Positions 7,013 through 9,395 of a DNA stretch of 9,395 nt are shown here, piece by piece. A model generated the notes under the pieces. The model saw nothing but the letters and a program-made list of their open reading frames with translations, ran no database searches and had not been told where the DNA came from. Numbering within the stretch: the stretch's first letter is position 1; each line of letters starts with the position of its first letter. The stretch is from Bacteroidales bacterium (GTDB lineage Bacteria; Bacteroidota; Bacteroidia; Bacteroidales; WCHB1-69), in the NCBI GenBank assembly GCA_031257735.1, contig JAIROC010000142.1:1-9395 (forward strand), in the 5' to 3' direction. The position numbers were made by a program, and so were the translations under genes.

Positions 7013-7834
7013 ATGAGAAACAATTTTTATCGTGACAAAGTAACTGTCATTACCGGAGCATCTTCTGGGATAGGAAGAGCTATAGCGATTGATCTTGCAG
7101 GACGCGGCGCTAAAGTTGTTTTAGGCGCCAGACGAGAAGAACTGTTAAAGGAAGTTACCGAAACAATTAAAAAAACAGGAGGCGATGCTACCTATTGCGT
7201 AATGGACGTAACAAAGGAAAATCTGTGCGGAAAATTAATTGATACCGCAATTGCCGCGTACGGAAAAATAGATATTTTGATTTGTAATGCGGGTATTTCT
7301 ATGCGTGCCAATTTTAGTGAGGTAAATATAGAAGTTCTGCACCGATTGATGGACGTCAATTTTTGGGGAATGGTTTATTGTGTCAAACAGGCATTGCCCT
7401 ATTTAATTAAGTCGAAGGGATGTATCGTTGGGATTTCTTCTATTGCAGGTATTCACGGTTTGCCCGGACGAACAGGATATTCTGCTTCTAAATTCGCCGT
7501 AAATGGTTTTTTGGAAACAGTTAGAATAGAAAATCTAAAAAACAAATTACATGTAATGATTGCTATACCCGGATTTACGGCTTCCAATATTCGTTATACG
7601 GCGCTCACCGCAGACGGCTCTCAACAAGGGAATACGCCGCGAAATGAAGGAAAAATGATGAGCCCCGAAACAGTAGCAAAATATATCGCTTATGGCATTA
7701 AACGAAAAAAACGTTATCTGCTTTTAGATATGGAAGGCATGGCTGTCTCTTTTGTAAAGAAAATCACAACTTCATTGCTTGACAATTTTTTTTACAAAGT
7801 AATGGCAAAAGAACCCAATTCTCCTTTAAAATAA
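7013..7834 (+). CDS. Short-chain dehydrogenase/reductase (SDR), possible lipid reductase
   Basis: Classical NAD(P)-dependent SDR of 273 aa. The Rossmann nucleotide-binding motif T-G-A-S-S-G-I-G is at 14-21 and the N-A-G motif at 92-94. The catalytic tetrad is Asn116, Ser143, Tyr156 and Lys160 (Y-S-A-S-K), all intact. The Arg pair after the second strand (G-A-R-R-E) favours NADP(H). P-G-F-T-A-S after the sixth strand is the usual substrate-side P-G motif. The frame can be extended 9 bases to a TTG at 7004, but the ATG at 7013 is preferred; an ATG at 7008 is out of frame. The substrate cannot be read from the motifs. Its partner, 13 bp downstream, is a GNAT-like acyltransferase, and a keto-lipid such as 3-ketosphinganine is a reasonable hypothesis. 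Close relatives with the same C-terminal pattern (M-A-K-E-P-x-S-P) seem to be common in Bacteroidetes, from memory. Confidence 0.9.
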   Translation: MRNNFYRDKVTVITGASSGIGRAIAIDLAGRGAKVVLGARREELLKEVTETIKKTGGDATYCVMDVTKENLCGKLIDTAIAAYGKIDILICNAGISMRANFSEVNIEVLHRLMDVNFWGMVYCVKQALPYLIKSKGCIVGISSIAGIHGLPGRTGYSASKFAVNGFLETVRIENLKNKLHVMIAIPGFTASNIRYTALTADGSQQGNTPRNEGKMMSPETVAKYIAYGIKRKKRYLLLDMEGMAVSFVKKITTSLLDNFFYKVMAKEPNSPLK

Positions 7835-7847
7835 AATTTCAACAGCA

Positions 7848-8948
7848 ATGATTTCTATCAAAGAAGTTACGACGAAGAGAGAAATAAGACAGTTTATTCG
7901 CTATCCCAAGCGATTATATAAACACTGTCCCTATTATGTTCCGCCATTGGATGCGGATGAATATAAAATGATTACTGCGCATCCTGCCAAATCATTTTGT
8001 GAGATACGCCTGTGGCTGGCGTATAAAGATGATAAAATTGCAGGTCGTATTGGTGGAATTATTAATCATCGTTACAATGAATTGAAGAATAAAAGACGTA
8101 TTCGGTTCGGATGGTTTGACGTGGATGATGATATTGAAATCGCCAGAGCTTTACTGCAAACAGTCGAGAAATGGGGGGAAGAGAAGCAGTTACTCGAAAT
8201 AAGCGGTCCTTCCAGATATTCCAATATGGAAAAACAAGGAATGCTTGTGGAGGGATTTGATGTCGTTTCTACTATATCCTGCGATTATAATTATCCTTAT
8301 TATACTGTGTTCATGGATAATTTGGGATATGAAAAAGAAGAAGACTATTTACAGTTTAAAACTGAAATTAAGGAAATCCCCAACAAAATAAAAGACTTAA
8401 GTCATTTAATCGCTCAACGGTATAAGGTCAGCATGAAAGAGTTTAAAGATAAAAAAGAATTATTGAAGTATGCCAAAAGATTTTTTTATGCGCTAAACGA
8501 ATCGTTTATACGGGTATATAATTTCATTCCATTAATGGATGATGAAATTGAATATCTCATCAAAAACAACTTCTCCATAGCCGACAAAAACCTCATTGGA
8601 ATTATTGTGGATGAAAGTGATCATGTTGTCGGTTTTAGTTTTAGCGTACCCTCTTTAAGTAAGGCTTTCCAAAAAGCACAAGGAAAATTGTTCCCTTGGG
8701 GATGGTATCATATCTTAAAAGCATTGAAGAAAAACGATACCATTGACCTTTACCTAACAGGAGTACTTCCGCAATGGCGTGGAATAAGCGCTTTATACCA
8801 TTATCAATTACATAAAACATACGTCGAAAAAGGATTTAAATACGGCATAACAAATCAACAGTTAGAAAGCAATCAAAGTTACCGAGTCTGGGAAAAATAC
8901 GGCGCTAAACGAATCACTAAAAGAAGATGCTACTTGAAAAAGTTATGA
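7848..8948 (+). CDS. Long GNAT-fold acyltransferase-like protein
   Basis: The 366-aa protein resembles a Bacteroidetes family usually annotated as GNAT N-acetyltransferase or left hypothetical. It opens with I-K-E-V and an F-I-R-Y-P-K-R-L-Y motif, then Y-Y-V-P-P-L-D. A GNAT-like strand pair (W-L-A-Y-K-D-D-K-I-A-G-R-I-G-G) is at about 56-70. Mid-protein motifs are S-G-P-S-R-Y-S-N-M and G-M-L-V-E-G-F (about 118-138) and Y-N-Y-P-Y-Y (about 147-152). The C-terminal GNAT half has a degenerate acyl-CoA-binding Q-W-R-G-I-S at 309-314 in place of Q/R-x-x-G-x-G/A, and ends R-R-C-Y-L-K-K-L as expected. No signal peptide or membrane segment is seen. At over twice the size of a simple GNAT it may transfer long acyl chains. 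Next to the reductase, a ceramide-synthase-like N-acyltransferase is possible but unproven. The stop codon lies inside a heptamer repeat. Confidence 0.8.
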   Translation: MISIKEVTTKREIRQFIRYPKRLYKHCPYYVPPLDADEYKMITAHPAKSFCEIRLWLAYKDDKIAGRIGGIINHRYNELKNKRRIRFGWFDVDDDIEIARALLQTVEKWGEEKQLLEISGPSRYSNMEKQGMLVEGFDVVSTISCDYNYPYYTVFMDNLGYEKEEDYLQFKTEIKEIPNKIKDLSHLIAQRYKVSMKEFKDKKELLKYAKRFFYALNESFIRVYNFIPLMDDEIEYLIKNNFSIADKNLIGIIVDESDHVVGFSFSVPSLSKAFQKAQGKLFPWGWYHILKALKKNDTIDLYLTGVLPQWRGISALYHYQLHKTYVEKGFKYGITNQQLESNQSYRVWEKYGAKRITKRRCYLKKL

Positions 8949-8962
8949 GTTATGAATTATGA
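8942..8962. repeat. Heptamer tandem repeat overlapping the stop codon
   Basis: GTTATGA, GTTATGA and ATTATGA follow each other with 7-bp periodicity. The TGA stop of the acyltransferase gene (8946-8948) is the end of the first unit, and the last unit runs into the first 37-bp repeat. The same ATTATGA joins the first two 37-bp repeats at 9000-9006. Confidence 0.8.
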
Positions 8963-9077
8963 CCCGTAGCGAAGCGGAGAGCAGCGTAGCTAATTATGAA
9001 TTATGACCCGAAGCGAAGCGGAGAGCAGCGTAGCTAATTATGACCCGAAGCGAAGCGGAGAGCAGCGCAGCTAATTA
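8960..9077. repeat. Three 37-bp direct repeats
   Basis: Near-identical 37-bp copies lie at 8960-8996, 9004-9040 and 9041-9077. Each begins TGACCCG and ends AGCTAATTA, with an AGCGAAGCGGAGAGCAGCG core. The first two are separated by the heptamer TGAATTA (8997-9003); the second and third are directly joined. Copy 1 differs by one base near the start (T for A, position 8967) and copy 3 by one base near the end (C for T, in GCGCAGC). The G+C-rich core contrasts with the AT-rich flanks. I remember similar units as intergenic repeats in Bacteroidetes; this is not checked. No coding role is apparent. Confidence 0.9.
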
Positions 9078-9080
9078 GGC

Positions 9081-9109
9081 TGACGCACGAAACCGCTTAA
9101 TCAGCGTCA
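9081..9109. repeat. Short inverted repeat
   Basis: TGACGC (9081-9086) and GCGTCA (9104-9109) are inverted copies with a 17-base loop. An overlapping alternative pairs GCTGA (9079-9083) with TCAGC (9101-9105). There is no T tract, so a terminator for the acyltransferase operon is only a weak possibility. Confidence 0.4.
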
Positions 9110-9126
9110 TCATTGCGAAGGAAAAA

Positions 9127-9242
9127 TGTCCCGTTAGGGACAAAATGTTGGTAGAAAATACAGCAAATCTCCTCTTGAGCGCGCCGTCAGGTGCGCTATG
9201 TAAGATATTATCAGGTTGATTTACATTCTGTCCCTAACGGGG
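9127..9242. repeat. Composite palindromic element with 20-bp inverted arms
   Basis: The arms at 9129-9148 and 9223-9242 are inverted copies matching at 18 of 20 positions. The left arm is itself a small hairpin, TGTCCC-GTTA-GGGACA at 9127-9142; the right arm holds TGTCCC-TAAC-GGGG, in which only CCC pairs with GGG in register. Between them AGCGCGCC-GTCA-GGTGCGCT forms an 8-bp hairpin with one wobble pair (9178-9197). The whole has the outline of a small non-autonomous palindromic element, but I see no target-site duplication and no open frame. The GTCCCGTTAGGGAC motif is one I remember as dispersed in Bacteroidales. Confidence 0.75.
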
Positions 9243-9258
9243 CGTATTCTTGGATAAT

Positions 9259-9330
9259 GAAGCAATCCTTATCCAACAGCACGTCATTGCGAGCGGGTAT
9301 ATCTTTCAAATAAACAAAAGGGAATGACGT
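9259..9330. repeat. GTCATTGCGA-type dispersed repeat
   Basis: GAAGCAATC (9259-9267), then ACGTCATTGCGAGCGGG (9281-9297), then AATGACGT (9323-9330). ACGTCATT at 9281-9288 and AATGACGT at 9323-9330 are perfect inverted copies. GTCATTGCGAG together with GAAGCAATC is a well-known intergenic repeat pair in several bacterial groups. A partial relative, CATTGCGAAG, is at 9111-9120. Confidence 0.65.
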
Positions 9331-9368
9331 TTATACTATGCGCAGTTTACGGTATGGGATAAACAGAA

Positions 9369-9395
9369 ACGGCTGAAAGCCGTAAATCAATAGCG
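9369..9395 (-). repeat. Inverted copy of the left-edge hairpin repeat
   Basis: ACGGCT-GAA-AGCCGT (9369-9383) is a perfect 6-bp hairpin followed by AAATCAATAGCG. Read on the minus strand this gives GCTATTGATT, two or three variable bases and GGCTTTCAGCC, the same arrangement as 68-91. The outermost shared stem pair is changed from G-C to C-G, keeping the pairing. The element probably continues beyond the window. Confidence 0.75.

Noticed and set aside
8960..9077. CRISPR array
   Set aside because: The three 37-bp copies are separated by 7 and 0 bases, so there are no spacers, and no cas gene is present.
13..9395. The whole window as a transposon bounded by inverted hairpin repeats
   Set aside because: No transposase, integrase or relaxase gene is present, the shared sequence is only about 25 bp, and this repeat type looks genome-dispersed.

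Overview
The window looks like a chromosomal segment of an AT-rich member of the Bacteroidetes, most likely Bacteroidales. The clues are start codons without Shine-Dalgarno sequences, a TAnnTTTG-type promoter element before the second gene cluster, protein sequences that resemble Bacteroidales versions of their families, and intergenic DNA full of small palindromic repeats of a kind I remember from that group. No database was searched, so the taxonomy is inference. All seven genes are on the + strand.

Left edge (1-273): a cluster of three short hairpin repeats, then a control region for the first operon. That region holds a good sigma-54-like -24/-12 promoter (192-207) and a perfect 11-bp inverted repeat (220-247) that ends 26 bp before the first start codon.

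Operon 1 (274-6839): a TetR-family regulator, a TolC-type outer-membrane factor, a lipoprotein membrane-fusion adaptor and an AcrB-type (HAE1) RND permease. Together these are a complete tripartite drug or lipophile efflux pump with its own regulator. A 97-aa PII-like protein follows 7 bp after the permease. Gaps of 7-42 bp suggest a single transcript, which ends at a strong 14-bp stem-loop terminator (6857-6892). The PII-like gene is the least expected member: it suggests that the pump may respond to a small ligand or a metal as well as to the TetR effector.

Operon 2 (7013-8948): a classical short-chain dehydrogenase/reductase and a long GNAT-fold acyltransferase-like protein, 13 bp apart, behind a TAnnTTTG element. 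Reductase plus N-acyltransferase would fit sphingolipid or another acylated-amine lipid pathway, but the sequence alone does not prove this.

Right edge (8949-9395): 447 bp with no gene, made of several different repeats. They are a heptamer array that already starts inside the last codons of the acyltransferase gene, three 37-bp direct repeats, a 20-bp inverted pair around an inner hairpin, a GTCATTGCGA-type element, and at the very end an inverted copy of the left-edge hairpin repeat. The most interesting points are the sigma-54-like promoter and palindrome in front of an efflux operon, the PII-like protein in that operon, and the repeat mosaic whose hairpins show a compensatory base change.
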